DNA of 39,643 nt from Cellulophaga sp. (GCA_030731855.1 JANQTG010000174.1:1-39643); one strand, 5' to 3'; counted from the stretch's first letter, positions 8,089-17,839 are shown. Program-made: numbers and translations. Notes: generated by a model from the letters alone, not told the origin.

Positions 8089-8934
8089 TTATCTATTTGT
8101 ATTTTGTAAAGCAAGTATCGGAATATCAAGTGCTAAACTTACTTCGTCAAGCGTGGTCGGAAAAAGCATATCTTCTAAAAACGAATGTTGCGTGTTTACC
8201 ATCGTTAGGAGTTCTATTTTTTTTTCATTGATACATTTTTTGATGCCTTCTTCTACTTTTTTATAATCTTCACTACAAAAAAGCGTGTCATTTGCACTCA
8301 ATGTATTTTTTATAAATGCTTGATTGTCCTCTTGTCTTATCGACAATTGATAGGGTTTTGATATATGCAATACATGTATAGTACTGCGATATGGTTTTGC
8401 TAATTCTGACAGTAATTTTAACTCACGGCGTTTATACGGAATTTGATAATTGGTCGGGAATAAAATTTGTTTTGGTTGTGTATTGGTATAATTTGTAGGT
8501 ATCGCCAATACTGGGCATGATACATATTTTAAAACCTGAAATGTTTGACTTCCGAAAACAATTTTTCGTTCGTTCGATTTTCCTTTAGTACCCATTACAA
8601 TTAAATCAATATTTTTTTCTTCAGCAATAGTATTTGCTTCATCCACAAGTGTATTATTTGCCGAAATTGTAAAATAAGTATACCTGGGGTTTGGTGCCAA
8701 TTCTTTTACCTGTACTAGCAAATTGTTTAGTTGCGCTTCTGATTCTTTTTTAATACGCGCTAAAACGGCATCATATTCATTTCTAGATTTTAAATCATCG
8801 TGATCATAAAATTCATTCTTATACGCATGCATAAAATAGAAGTCTACTTTATGATATTTAAAAAATTGCAACGCATACTTTATGGCATTCATGGCATTGT
8901 CTGAAAAATCGGTAGGCAATAGTATTGATAGCAT
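8089..8934 (-). CDS. Universal stress protein, tandem Usp domains (paralogue)
   Basis: 281 residues with the same two-domain layout as its neighbour. Domain 1 (about 1-145) starts LSILLPTDFSDNAMNAIKYA and has the ATP-binding signature MGTKGKSNERKIVFGSQT at about 120-137. Domain 2 (about 150-281) ends TQHSFLEDMLFPTTLDEVSL, closely matching the corresponding NYKHSFLENLM of the paralogue, and lacks the glycine motif. It is the first gene of the stress block in transcription order and diverges from the lipoprotein gene at 9112. Confidence 0.88.
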   Translation of the reverse strand: MLSILLPTDFSDNAMNAIKYALQFFKYHKVDFYFMHAYKNEFYDHDDLKSRNEYDAVLARIKKESEAQLNNLLVQVKELAPNPRYTYFTISANNTLVDEANTIAEEKNIDLIVMGTKGKSNERKIVFGSQTFQVLKYVSCPVLAIPTNYTNTQPKQILFPTNYQIPYKRRELKLLSELAKPYRSTIHVLHISKPYQLSIRQEDNQAFIKNTLSANDTLFCSEDYKKVEEGIKKCINEKKIELLTMVNTQHSFLEDMLFPTTLDEVSLALDIPILALQNTNR

Positions 8935-8990
8935 AGTAACTTAGTTTACATCTTAGGTCTAAAAATAAAGATTTCAAAAACTATATACTA

Positions 8991-9002
8991 TGACATTTGT
9001 CA
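8991..9002. promoter_or_regulatory. Small palindrome in the usp/lipoprotein divergent promoter region
   Basis: TGACA-TT-TGTCA is an exact inverted repeat (5-bp arms) about 57 bp upstream of the usp start. The size and TGACA half-site are reminiscent of a Crp/Fnr-family site, a class that often drives usp genes. With such short arms chance is not excluded. Confidence 0.35.
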
Positions 9003-9111
9003 GGTTAAGTTTTCTTAGTGAAATAGATTTTTAAAGATTTATTCAAAGTATATTTTAGCTATTTAGCTATAAATGAGTTAATTTTAAGTACTTTGTCATT
9101 TATTAAAAAGG

Positions 9112-10296
9112 ATGAAAAATATTGTTTTATTATTGCTTGTTAGTTCAATTTTTGTATTCATATTTTCTTGTTCGGACAATAAAGGCTCATTTCAGGAAGA
9201 TTTTATAAGTTGTTCCGACGGCTTACAAAATGGTGATGAGACTGCTATAGATTGCGGAGGTAGTTGTCCAAGTATATGTCCAACTCCAAATAGTTTGCAA
9301 GGAGTTATCGTTATAAATACTACCTTAGATGATTTTGATGAATATATATTAACTGGCCCCTTGTTAATAAGAGATAAAACGACTCTTTTTATACCCAAAG
9401 GAGTCACTATAAAGGCCTTACCTAATAAAAACGCTTATATAGCTGTTAACCAGGGCGGTAGAATAGTCATTGATGGCACAAAAGAAGAACCAGTAATTTT
9501 TACTTCGGCCGCGGAAATACCAGTAGCTGGTGACTGGGGAGGATTATTACTTTGTGGGTTTGCTCCTGTAAATACCGGAATAAATTCTAAGACAGAAATT
9601 GCAAACTATTTTTATGGTGGAGAAGATGAAAATGATTCATCTGGATCTATTAGATTTTTAAGAATAGAATATACAGGTGCAACAGCAGAAAACGAAAAGC
9701 TTTTTAATGCAATATCTTTTTTTGGTGTAGGTAAAAATACAAGACTCGAAAATATTCAAGTATTTGAAAGCTTGGGCGAAGGTTTTAAGTTTTTTGGAGG
9801 CAGTGCTAATACCAATTGGTTAATGGCAACAAATGTTCTTAAAAGCGGAATTTCTATCACAGATGGTTGGAATGGTACTAGCAACTTTAATTATATCTCT
9901 GGAACCAATTCTGTTGGTATTAGAATAGCAAATAACACTACTTTACAAAATGTAAGCCCAAAAACCAATGCTACTTTAACAGCAATTAGTTTGGTTGGTT
10001 CCTTTAATAATGGTGCATTTTTATTTACAGATGGTGGTGGTGGTGCAAATATTACAAATGTATTTACATCAAATGTTAATGTAGCTTTCCAAATAACTGG
10101 ACAAAATGCAATAGAAAGTGTAAATGCAGACAATTTTAAAATTAATGGGATTGAATTTTTTAATAAGCCGCCGAACTTTAGCATCACTAATTATATGGGA
10201 AGCAATCCTCAATTTTACCAAGAGGCTATTTCAATTGGAGCAGGTAACAAAGAAAATTTACCAGAGTGGGCAAATGGTTGGACTAATGGATTTTAA
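9112..10296 (+). CDS. Surface lipoprotein with a Cys-rich CSDGxQNGDE motif and beta-helix-like body
   Basis: A 394-residue exported lipoprotein. The signal peptide (1-19) ends in a lipobox, IFSC, with Cys20 as the likely lipidated residue. The mature N-terminus has CSDGLQNGDETAIDCGGSCP (about 34-53), a short Cys-rich module seen repeatedly in flavobacterial surface proteins. The rest is rich in beta-strand, Gly and Asn (IPKGVTIKA, RIVIDGTKEEPVIFTSA, GDWGGLLLCG), consistent with a right-handed parallel beta-helix. No catalytic motif is seen. It ends 8 bp before the convergent MG2/plug-like gene. Confidence 0.72.
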   Translation: MKNIVLLLLVSSIFVFIFSCSDNKGSFQEDFISCSDGLQNGDETAIDCGGSCPSICPTPNSLQGVIVINTTLDDFDEYILTGPLLIRDKTTLFIPKGVTIKALPNKNAYIAVNQGGRIVIDGTKEEPVIFTSAAEIPVAGDWGGLLLCGFAPVNTGINSKTEIANYFYGGEDENDSSGSIRFLRIEYTGATAENEKLFNAISFFGVGKNTRLENIQVFESLGEGFKFFGGSANTNWLMATNVLKSGISITDGWNGTSNFNYISGTNSVGIRIANNTTLQNVSPKTNATLTAISLVGSFNNGAFLFTDGGGGANITNVFTSNVNVAFQITGQNAIESVNADNFKINGIEFFNKPPNFSITNYMGSNPQFYQEAISIGAGNKENLPEWANGWTNGF

Positions 10297-10303
10297 TTAA
10301 ATA

Positions 10304-12067
10304 TTAATCTTTTTCTACAATAAACTCGGTAGATAAAAAAACAGGAACGCCTTGCTCTGTAATACCACTAATAATTATTTCAAAAATTCCAGTAACATCA
10401 GAAGTGTAAAATTCAAAAGAATCATTACCTGAGTAATTTGGAGTCCAAAGTAATTGTGTGCGATCATCAGGCAGTCTTGCTAAAGAAGCTAGAGGGGATT
10501 TATAGGATTGTTTAAAATAATTTTTTATTGGCTCAGGGTTAAATAAATCAAAAGAAAATTTATTATCATTATCAATTATTTTTTCAAAACCATTTTTTGT
10601 AGTTGTTAATACTATTACACCCTGATAAACTTCCAACCCAAAAATATAATTATCACGTATGATGGTAATTTTTTCAATATTTTTTGGATTATAATTAAAT
10701 AAATCTTCATGATTAGTAATAACTAAACCATCTAAAATTATTAGAGGCAAACCATTACTCTCTAAGTATGGAGCTGAAGGAGTAACATTAAAAATTGGTT
10801 TTTTATTTACGATTCGTATTTTAGCCCGAGTAATAATTTCTGTAAAAACTGCTTGAGTATTATCAAAAGATTTGTAATCATTTAAAACAAAAATCTCTTT
10901 TTTTGAATTTTTAAAATAATCTGTGTTTTGTATAATCGCAGTTGTATCGGGCCTATATGCCTTAAAAGCATTCTCAATTTGATTGTGTACACTGCGTTCA
11001 ACAATCTGGTTTTCCATGTTGGGTGATAAATAAAAATCAGAAAAAGTTATAGAGGAGTAATCAATAGTAGCTATTGAATCTATAAAAATATTAAAATTAG
11101 TATTTCTTGGTGCTACGAGCTGCAGTATTGCTTTTTTTCCAGTTGCAGTTTTATCTAAATTAATTAAAAAGTTGCCATCTTCTTTTAATTTTGAATAGTA
11201 TATTTGATAATTGTCACCAGGAATAGATAAAACAATACTTTCATCTGTATTAATTCCTTCATTAAATTGTACATTACCGGATATTATTTCGCCTCTTAAC
11301 TCTGGTAAATAAAAAGTTTCTTTGTGTAATTCTTTTTCAAAATAAGGAGCCTCGTTTATTAATTCATAAAAGTTATTAAATATATTTAGCGGTAATTTAG
11401 CTATTGTATCTAGTTTTCTTACCGATATAGAGTAATGCCCTTTTGAAAATATTTTTTTTAATTTATCACTTTCAATCAAAACTAAATCTCTTTTTTTGTA
11501 GGAATTTTTTTGAAGTATAATTTGAGGACTTAAATTGTTTTCTTTTGGATATTTCTTAATACTTTTTTTAACTATGGAGTCTGTATTTTTAGATAGCTTA
11601 AAATCTTCATTATTTAAAATATTATTTTGATCATATTTATAAGGATTAATAATTTTAATATCATTTTGAAAAAAAACTGTAGCTGTTTCATTTTTCATCC
11701 AATTTGTATAGGCTAAAAGTTTATAATTTCCTGAAGGTATTGTTGTTGGTATAAAATAATCACCAGAACCTAAACCGTTTTCAAGTAAAATTTTATGTCT
11801 AAAAACAATATCCTTATTTTCGGTAATTAATTCTACGTAGCCAATTTTACTTAATTCAGATAACTTTTTACTTGAAATATCTATACAATAGGCCTTATAG
11901 TATAAATATTCTCCAACAAAAAGTAGTGGTGTATTCATTTGTACAAAAATTCTTTCCTTAGGTATATTTTTATACTGTTCAAAGGTTATTTCTGTTGTCC
12001 TTATTTGAGCACTAATGGTGAGTACACAAAATGTATAGAACATAAATAAAAGAATATTTTTTTTCAT
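10304..12067 (-). CDS. Exported protein with MG2-like N-terminus and TonB plug-like C-terminal domain
   Basis: A 587-residue protein with a signal peptide (1-20, ending TISAQ). The N-terminal part (about 25-130: ERIFVQMNTPLLFVGEYLYYKAYCID, then IPSGNYKLLAYTNWM) resembles the MG2 beta-sandwich of alpha-2-macroglobulin-like proteins. Near residues 430-500 is a plug-like segment (GLPLIILDGLVI, then NPKNIEKITIIRDN, then YQGVIVLTTT) similar to the plug of SusC-type receptors, but no beta-barrel follows. It is the last gene of the operon led by the secreted 233-residue protein. The MG2-plus-plug type is recurrent in Bacteroidota next to TonB systems; its role is unknown. It starts only 6 bp after the DUF4249 gene ends. 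Confidence 0.75.
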   Translation of the reverse strand: MKKNILLFMFYTFCVLTISAQIRTTEITFEQYKNIPKERIFVQMNTPLLFVGEYLYYKAYCIDISSKKLSELSKIGYVELITENKDIVFRHKILLENGLGSGDYFIPTTIPSGNYKLLAYTNWMKNETATVFFQNDIKIINPYKYDQNNILNNEDFKLSKNTDSIVKKSIKKYPKENNLSPQIILQKNSYKKRDLVLIESDKLKKIFSKGHYSISVRKLDTIAKLPLNIFNNFYELINEAPYFEKELHKETFYLPELRGEIISGNVQFNEGINTDESIVLSIPGDNYQIYYSKLKEDGNFLINLDKTATGKKAILQLVAPRNTNFNIFIDSIATIDYSSITFSDFYLSPNMENQIVERSVHNQIENAFKAYRPDTTAIIQNTDYFKNSKKEIFVLNDYKSFDNTQAVFTEIITRAKIRIVNKKPIFNVTPSAPYLESNGLPLIILDGLVITNHEDLFNYNPKNIEKITIIRDNYIFGLEVYQGVIVLTTTKNGFEKIIDNDNKFSFDLFNPEPIKNYFKQSYKSPLASLARLPDDRTQLLWTPNYSGNDSFEFYTSDVTGIFEIIISGITEQGVPVFLSTEFIVEKD

Positions 12068-12073
12068 GTTTTG

Positions 12074-13300
12074 CTAATCGATCCAGAACTCTGGAATTAT
12101 ATTACTGCCAAGTGTTGTACAGTCTCCACACCTATTACTTGTTAATATGTAAGGACCACCTCCTGGTATTTTTCCTGTATTTAGCTCGTAAAATCTAAAT
12201 TCGTTAGATTTTATTGCCTGCACTAGAGGTCGTTGGCCAATGGCACCTTCACCACTTGGGGCAAAGAAACTACAGTCTGAAATATAGGGTGGTAATTCTT
12301 CTCCAGGGAAAAACTCTTGGAAATTAAAAAAAATTCTTTTTTCATCCACAGCGGTAACCTCAAACAAGCCTGCAACATTTTCATTCGGATTATCCACTGA
12401 AAAAACATTACTTTGAATAAAACCAGGTTGATCTTCTGAGAACGCATTTCCTTCTGATTTTGAAAGTCCTTTTAGTGTTTCATAATAAGAAAAGGCTAAA
12501 GGAGTTTGTACATATTGTTTTACTAAAATACTGTAACGGTGTAATAATTTATAGTCGTTTTTTGTTAAGAAAAGCACGTTAAAATCTTCAATTTTATCAT
12601 CATTAAAACCCAGTGTACTATTTAAGATAATATCTTTTGATTTTGATGTTCCATAACAAGTTTGTTCCTCTTGTTCTCTCAAAATTATATCAACGTCAAT
12701 AGTATTTGCACCTTCAATTCTAAAAACAGCATCAAAAGGAGACCAGAAGGGTGCTATAATTTTAAATGTTTCTTCAAACTCGTAACGATATAGTTTAGAA
12801 TTATTAGTAACATCATTAGTATTTAAGAAGATACCAATACCTTCATTACCATCTGTGTCAACTGTTTTTTTGGCAATAATATTTTCAATAATTGTATTTG
12901 CCACAGGAAGTTCCATAGTTTGTGATGCATATTTTTGACCGCTCTCAGTTGTTATTTGTAGGGTATAAGAAACGCCTTCTAAAGCAGCAAAAGGTACTGT
13001 AGATAAGTATTTTCCTAAATTTTTTTCCAAGAATGTAAAGGTGTTTCCGTTACTACCAATAATTATAACCGTAGCATTAGATTCTACCAACGAAATTTCA
13101 CTTCCAAGCCGGAAAGATCTATTTAGTGTTATTTCTTGATTTTTATTTTCATTTGTTATTCGTGCATTAATTATGAGTACATCCTCAAAAAAATCTTCCG
13201 ACGTTTCAAATGGTTCAATACACGAAAGTATAAGACCCATAAAACTTATTATAATTATTAATAAGCATCTTAATCTATTAAAAGGTGTCTTTACATTCAT
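12074..13300 (-). CDS. DUF4249 outer-membrane lipoprotein
   Basis: A 408-residue lipoprotein with a signal peptide and lipobox LILSC (Cys27). The sequence pattern is typical of DUF4249: an N-terminal beta-sandwich around LIINARITNENKNQEITLNRSF (about 43-64), a central NSKLYRYEFEETF segment, and a Cys-containing tail (CSFFAPSG, CGDCTTLGSN). DUF4249 proteins occur immediately downstream of TonB-dependent receptors in Bacteroidota and are thought to be surface partners of the receptor. Here the receptor lies 4 bp upstream on the same strand. The ligand is unknown. Confidence 0.85.
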   Translation of the reverse strand: MNVKTPFNRLRCLLIIIISFMGLILSCIEPFETSEDFFEDVLIINARITNENKNQEITLNRSFRLGSEISLVESNATVIIIGSNGNTFTFLEKNLGKYLSTVPFAALEGVSYTLQITTESGQKYASQTMELPVANTIIENIIAKKTVDTDGNEGIGIFLNTNDVTNNSKLYRYEFEETFKIIAPFWSPFDAVFRIEGANTIDVDIILREQEEQTCYGTSKSKDIILNSTLGFNDDKIEDFNVLFLTKNDYKLLHRYSILVKQYVQTPLAFSYYETLKGLSKSEGNAFSEDQPGFIQSNVFSVDNPNENVAGLFEVTAVDEKRIFFNFQEFFPGEELPPYISDCSFFAPSGEGAIGQRPLVQAIKSNEFRFYELNTGKIPGGGPYILTSNRCGDCTTLGSNIIPEFWID

Positions 13301-13304
13301 TTTA

Positions 13305-16085
13305 TTAAAATTTAAGACTATAGGTTAATGATGGTATTGGAATTGCAAAAATTGAACTTTGCAATGCTTTAATTTTCCCATCATTATTTACAAAAAAAAC
13401 AGAATATGGATTATTTCGCCCTAAAAGGTTATAAACAGATAAACTCCAGAAACTATGTGCTAATTTTCTTTTTTTATGATTTCCTTCAACGTTTATAGAA
13501 ACATCTAAACGATAATAATCTGGTATTCTAAACTGGTTTCTATTAGAGTAAAGTACATATTCAGTGTTATCAAAAAAATATTTGCCAACTGGAAATGTTA
13601 CAGGCCTCCCTGTTTTGTAAGTATAGTTGCTTGAGATGCTAAATCTTTGATTAATTTTATAATTAGCCACAATATTAAAATTATGAGGTGTATCAAAATT
13701 TGAAGGAAAAAACGCTCCGTTATTTACACGATTATCAACAAATTCACTATCAAATTTAAATAAAGATCGAGAAAAAGTGTACCCTAACCAACCATTTAGT
13801 TTACCATCATTTTTCCGTATTAAAAACTCTGCTCCGTAAGCTTTACCAACTCCTTGTAATAACTCTGTTTCTATTGTTTCGTTTAAAAAAAGATTTGCAC
13901 CAGTTTTAAAATCAAGTGTGTTATCCAAAATTTTATAGTATGATTCTAAACTTATTTCATATGTATTAGCTTCAAAGTTTTTGAAAATTCCGGCTGCAAA
14001 TTGAGTACTTTTTTGAGGTTTAATATTATTATCAGATAATTTATAAGTATCTACAGGAGAAACTGTTGTATTGTTAGATATAGCATGTATAAATTGGTAG
14101 TTGGTGCTTAAACTTGCCTTTAGAGATAGCGTTGGATCTAGTAAATACCTTGATGCAATTCTAAACTCAGGACCAATATAGGTTTGGTAAAACTCGCCTC
14201 TATTTTTACTAATAGTTTCTTCTAAAGAATTTTCACTTTTAGGGAGATTACTGTCATATATTCTTTGCTCAGAAGGACCTATAGAAGAAAACATTGATAA
14301 TCTAAAGCCCACGTCAAATAGCAACTTTTCATTAAATGTATAGTTATCAGCAAAAAACAACGCAGATTCTAGTGCCATTTCTTGCGCAAGGACTAGCGGA
14401 ACTACAATGCTATTATTTCCATTTGGACTAATATTACCCGGTGCAATTGTATATAATTTAGTAGACAAACCATACGTAAATTTGTGTTTTGTATTATAGT
14501 AGTGATTTATTATTGTTTTAAATTCTGTTTCATTTATTTGATAGCCAAGTGTAAAATTATCATTTGAAACTCCTTCGTAATCAATTTCGAATTTGTATCT
14601 GGTGTTTGTGAGCAAAAATTGGCCTATATTTTTAGTATTAAAAATTTTAGACCATTCTAAAGAAGCCAATCGATTACTATACCTATACAATGAATCTGAT
14701 GTAATACTGAAGGCATCTTTGCTATAATACCCCACAGTCTTAATCTCGTTTTTTTCGTTTATTTTATGATTGTATTTTGCAATAATATCATAAAATGATG
14801 CGGTACTATTGCGTAAAGACTCATCGTCTAGTGATTGTAAAATCCAATCAGAATATGTACCCCTAGCACCAATAATTAAGCCAGATTTTTCTTTAACAAT
14901 TGGCACTTCCAACGCTATATTCCCAGTTACTGGTCCTACAGATAACTCAACACCAAATTTATTGGTATTCGGGTCTTTAGTTCGTATATCAAAAACAGAT
15001 GATACTCGACCTCCATATTCAGCAGGTACACTTCCTTTATAAATCGTAACATTATCGGTTGTAAAAGGATTTAAAGCTTCAAAAATCCCAAAAAAATGTG
15101 TGGGGTTGTATAAGACGGCATGATCTAATAAAACTAAGTTCTGATCTGCTTTTCCTCCTCGAACATTAAAACCACTAGCTCCTTCACCAGCTGTGGATAC
15201 TCCTGGTAAGGTTGTAGCTACTTTTAAAATATTACGTTCTCCTAACACTAATGGTATATCTTTTGATTTTTCTGAATTTATAGTAGTGCTGCCAGTACTT
15301 GTATCTTCGATATTTTTAAATTGATCTGCTTTTACAATAACTTCATTTAGTTCTTCAATATTTTCACTTAATGTTATAGCTAAACTACCGTTTTGGTAAA
15401 TAATAACATTTCTTTCTGTTGCTTGTGTTCCCATAGCAGAGGTATTTAAAACATGTAAACCGGGTGGTAAACTAATGCTGTAATATCCTTCATCGTTACT
15501 AGAGGTGCCCATATTATAAGTTTTTGATACTATTGACACATTGGCTAAAGGCTCTTTTGTTTTTGAATCTGTAATATAACCACTCAAGGTAACATTTTTA
15601 TTTTTAGCTATTTTTTCTTGTTTGCCAATATAAACTGGGGTTTCAATAGTCAAAGTGCCCGCTTTTGTGGTATTGTAAAAAACTAAGTTGATGTCACTTT
15701 TCGGTATAATTTTTTTATTTTCACTTTTTAGACTATCGGCTATTATACCAAAAAAATCCTTGGGCAAATAATTAAATATAAATAAGTTTTTCGTGAGTAT
15801 AATTCTGTTATCAGAACCTATATGAAAATTAATTGCTGTTTCTTTAAACAAATCTTCAAGTAAATCAGAAAGGCTAACATTTATATACTTTTTATTTACT
15901 TTTATTTCGTTATTTAATAAATCATCATAATAAAAAATATAATCAGACTGTAATTCAATTTTATCTATCGCTTGTTTTAAATCAATATCTTGAAAATTAA
16001 TGGTTATAGTTGTTACCTTATTTTGTCCAAATAGTATTTGGAACATAGTACAGAAAAACAAAAAAAAGCTAACTTTTAGGTTCAT
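13305..16085 (-). CDS. TonB-dependent receptor with N-terminal STN and carboxypeptidase-regulatory domains
   Basis: Outer-membrane active transporter, 926 residues. In order: signal peptide (1-20); STN domain (about 27-95, DLKQAIDKIELQSDYIFYYD); a carboxypeptidase-D-regulatory-like beta-sandwich (about 165-250, LSGYITDSKTKEPLANVSIV); plug (about 265-375, GFNVRGGKADQNLVLLD and AEYGGRVSSVFDIRT); and a 22-strand barrel to the C-terminal aromatic-ended strand (LTYSLKF). STN domains normally signal to FecR-type anti-sigma factors, but no FecR or ECF sigma gene is in the window. Its ATG overlaps the preceding stop (TAATG). The substrate is unknown. Confidence 0.92.
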   Translation of the reverse strand: MNLKVSFFLFFCTMFQILFGQNKVTTITINFQDIDLKQAIDKIELQSDYIFYYDDLLNNEIKVNKKYINVSLSDLLEDLFKETAINFHIGSDNRIILTKNLFIFNYLPKDFFGIIADSLKSENKKIIPKSDINLVFYNTTKAGTLTIETPVYIGKQEKIAKNKNVTLSGYITDSKTKEPLANVSIVSKTYNMGTSSNDEGYYSISLPPGLHVLNTSAMGTQATERNVIIYQNGSLAITLSENIEELNEVIVKADQFKNIEDTSTGSTTINSEKSKDIPLVLGERNILKVATTLPGVSTAGEGASGFNVRGGKADQNLVLLDHAVLYNPTHFFGIFEALNPFTTDNVTIYKGSVPAEYGGRVSSVFDIRTKDPNTNKFGVELSVGPVTGNIALEVPIVKEKSGLIIGARGTYSDWILQSLDDESLRNSTASFYDIIAKYNHKINEKNEIKTVGYYSKDAFSITSDSLYRYSNRLASLEWSKIFNTKNIGQFLLTNTRYKFEIDYEGVSNDNFTLGYQINETEFKTIINHYYNTKHKFTYGLSTKLYTIAPGNISPNGNNSIVVPLVLAQEMALESALFFADNYTFNEKLLFDVGFRLSMFSSIGPSEQRIYDSNLPKSENSLEETISKNRGEFYQTYIGPEFRIASRYLLDPTLSLKASLSTNYQFIHAISNNTTVSPVDTYKLSDNNIKPQKSTQFAAGIFKNFEANTYEISLESYYKILDNTLDFKTGANLFLNETIETELLQGVGKAYGAEFLIRKNDGKLNGWLGYTFSRSLFKFDSEFVDNRVNNGAFFPSNFDTPHNFNIVANYKINQRFSISSNYTYKTGRPVTFPVGKYFFDNTEYVLYSNRNQFRIPDYYRLDVSINVEGNHKKRKLAHSFWSLSVYNLLGRNNPYSVFFVNNDGKIKALQSSIFAIPIPSLTYSLKF

Positions 16086-16786
16086 TATTTTTTATTTTTA
16101 AAAATATCTTCAAGAATTGTTACCAAATAATGACTATAATCTGTTTTGCTTAACTTTTTATGTTTTGTGATACTTAGCTGAATTTCATATTTTAAATCTG
16201 GGAAAATAGTAACGAAATTTGCAGGTTTTTTAATAGTAGTATATTCATTTTCATAATAAAAATAATAGGTATATGTATCTTTAAATCCAAAATTAACGTA
16301 GCCATCACTTGTTTTCTTAACTATTTTTTTTATATGCTTTTTGTAAAGAGAAAAACTAGCATTCTCGTATAGAAGTTCGTAATATCCTGTTGGTATTTTA
16401 TTATCTATTGTGTGTAAAAAAGAGAATTCATGTCCTTCAATTTCAAAACTTTTAACGATACTATTGTCTAATATTAAAGCGGTTACGTTTTCTTTAGTAA
16501 AAGACTTAACTATCAGTGCATCATCAAAAACATCATATTTTAAAGGTATATTACTGAATTTTTTAGTCACTAAGCTTAAGCTACCATTTTTAAAATTTCT
16601 ATCTAAAAAAAACATGTGGCTTTCACTGTCTGTTCTATATTTTTCTACATATTGAAGTCCATTAAATAAACCAATATTTTTCTGCCATATAATAGTATCT
16701 AGTAAATTAGTGTAGCTTTTTTCTTGGGAGATAACCATATTGGTTGCAAAAAAAAGAAAATACAAACCTATTATATATTTAAACAT
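16085..16786 (-). CDS. Secreted protein of unknown function, first gene of the TonB-receptor operon
   Basis: A 233-residue protein with a clear signal peptide (MFKYIIGLYFLFFATNMVIS, then QEK). The mature part is beta-rich and lysine-rich with no recognised motif. It is translationally coupled to the TonB receptor (the stop overlaps the receptor ATG) and heads the four-gene operon, so it probably acts at the periplasm or outer membrane with that receptor. I do not recognise the family. Confidence 0.72.
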   Translation of the reverse strand: MFKYIIGLYFLFFATNMVISQEKSYTNLLDTIIWQKNIGLFNGLQYVEKYRTDSESHMFFLDRNFKNGSLSLVTKKFSNIPLKYDVFDDALIVKSFTKENVTALILDNSIVKSFEIEGHEFSFLHTIDNKIPTGYYELLYENASFSLYKKHIKKIVKKTSDGYVNFGFKDTYTYYFYYENEYTTIKKPANFVTIFPDLKYEIQLSITKHKKLSKTDYSHYLVTILEDIFKNKK

Positions 16787-17138
16787 TTGTAATTTAATTT
16801 ATTAATAAATCTTTAACACATACAAGGTTACAATAAAATATTAAATTATTAGTATTATAATTCGTAGGGTGTATTTATTCAAAATTAAAGATTTAATTTT
16901 TTTTTGCAGTAAAGTGAAACAAAAAAGCCTGCACGCCTTAGGGGCAAGTAACGAAAATCTTTTTCAGCTATAATTTGCATTTTTTGAATACTTCCGATAC
17001 TTGGGAATTCTATCGAAAATACCTCCAAATACTACAGTTTATTTATTAACATTAATTATACTCAAATGCTTATTAAATATAGTATTCGCAAATATTTACG
17101 TGTTTATTATAAAGGTATAGCGTAAACATTAGACTAGA
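16787..17138. other. Intergenic region without a recognised gene
   Basis: AT-rich 350-bp stretch upstream of the TonB-receptor operon. It must contain that operon's promoter, but I see no convincing TAnnTTTG box, hairpin or repeat. Confidence 0.4.
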
Positions 17139-17393
17139 TTGCTTAAATTTACCGCTAATAGTATACCTAACCAGACTACTTTGACTACAAATAAGTACGT
17201 GTTATATTCCTCTGACCAGCAATATGTGGTAGAATACCTGTTCAATCAATTGATTTTAAGTAATAATATTTCTGAAGCACTAATCTTCGAAAACTATGAA
17301 CTTGCTATTCGGTTTCAGAAAACGCTAGCAAAAGAGTGTAAGTGCGAATGTTCTATAAATACCTATATTGAATTTAGTACGTCTTCAAAATAA
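17139..17393 (+). CDS. Small hypothetical protein with TTG start
   Basis: 84 residues, soluble, no known motif. No ATG is available in the frame, so the only plausible start is TTG at 17139, or the coding region begins further inside. The composition is protein-like (YVLYSSDQQYVVEYLFNQL, then SEALIFENYELAIRFQKTLA, then KECKCECS). The order beta-helix-beta with late Cys residues could be a small alpha/beta domain. Existence is uncertain. Confidence 0.4.
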   Translation: MLKFTANSIPNQTTLTTNKYVLYSSDQQYVVEYLFNQLILSNNISEALIFENYELAIRFQKTLAKECKCECSINTYIEFSTSSK

Positions 17394-17416
17394 TTTCAGT
17401 ACTCTTTTCTTCAAAA

Positions 17417-17563
17417 TCACGCTTCATTCACCCTTTTAATAATCGCTTTTAGGCGTTCTTTTCTAAGGGCTATTTCCGCTTTTTGCTTATTTATTTTTCG
17501 ATTCATAAGCTTTGTATGTTTCGCCTTATTTTTGGTGTTTTTCTGTCCTTTAGGTTTTGGCAT
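17417..17563 (-). CDS. 48-residue very basic conserved small protein
   Basis: The ATG at 17563 reads MPKPKGQKNTKNKAKHTKLM and continues to end IIKRVNEA, with TGA at 17417-17419. The 48-residue product is about one-third Lys/Arg with a predicted single amphipathic helix in its second half, suggesting RNA or ribosome binding. The start, MPKPKG-KNTKNK-KH, looks like that of a short protein that recurs in flavobacterial genomes; this is from memory and was not searched. It lies convergent to the 84-residue ORF. Confidence 0.6.
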   Translation of the reverse strand: MPKPKGQKNTKNKAKHTKLMNRKINKQKAEIALRKERLKAIIKRVNEA

Positions 17564-17759
17564 CGTGTAGTTTGTTGCAGAGTTATTCAAAAAGCAATGA
17601 AATAGATAGTGTTACAAAGATATGAAAGTTATAAATTCGTTATTCTAATTTTTTAATTCCTAAACTATTTGAAACCCCAAACTAGAAAGATTATGTACTA
17701 AAAAAATAGTATGTAGCTGAGATTTTTGTTTCGAGAAGAATTAGTGTTCTGATTAAATA

Positions 17760-17839
17760 GGGCTTAGAGCGCCTCAGCCTCCGACTTAAATAAAAAAGCT
17801 AGGCAGCTGAGGAAGCTCAATAGAGCGCACTCGAAGCCC
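17760..17839. repeat. Nested inverted repeat upstream of the sodium:solute symporter
   Basis: Outer arms GGGCTT (17760-17765) and AAGCCC (17834-17839) enclose arms CCTCAGC (17772-17778) and GCTGAGG (17806-17812), plus two direct TAGAGCGC copies. This patch is GC-richer than its surroundings and lies just before a TACTTTTG -7-like box (17852-17859). It could be a structured leader RNA of another transcript, a terminator or a small interspersed repeat. Confidence 0.45.
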
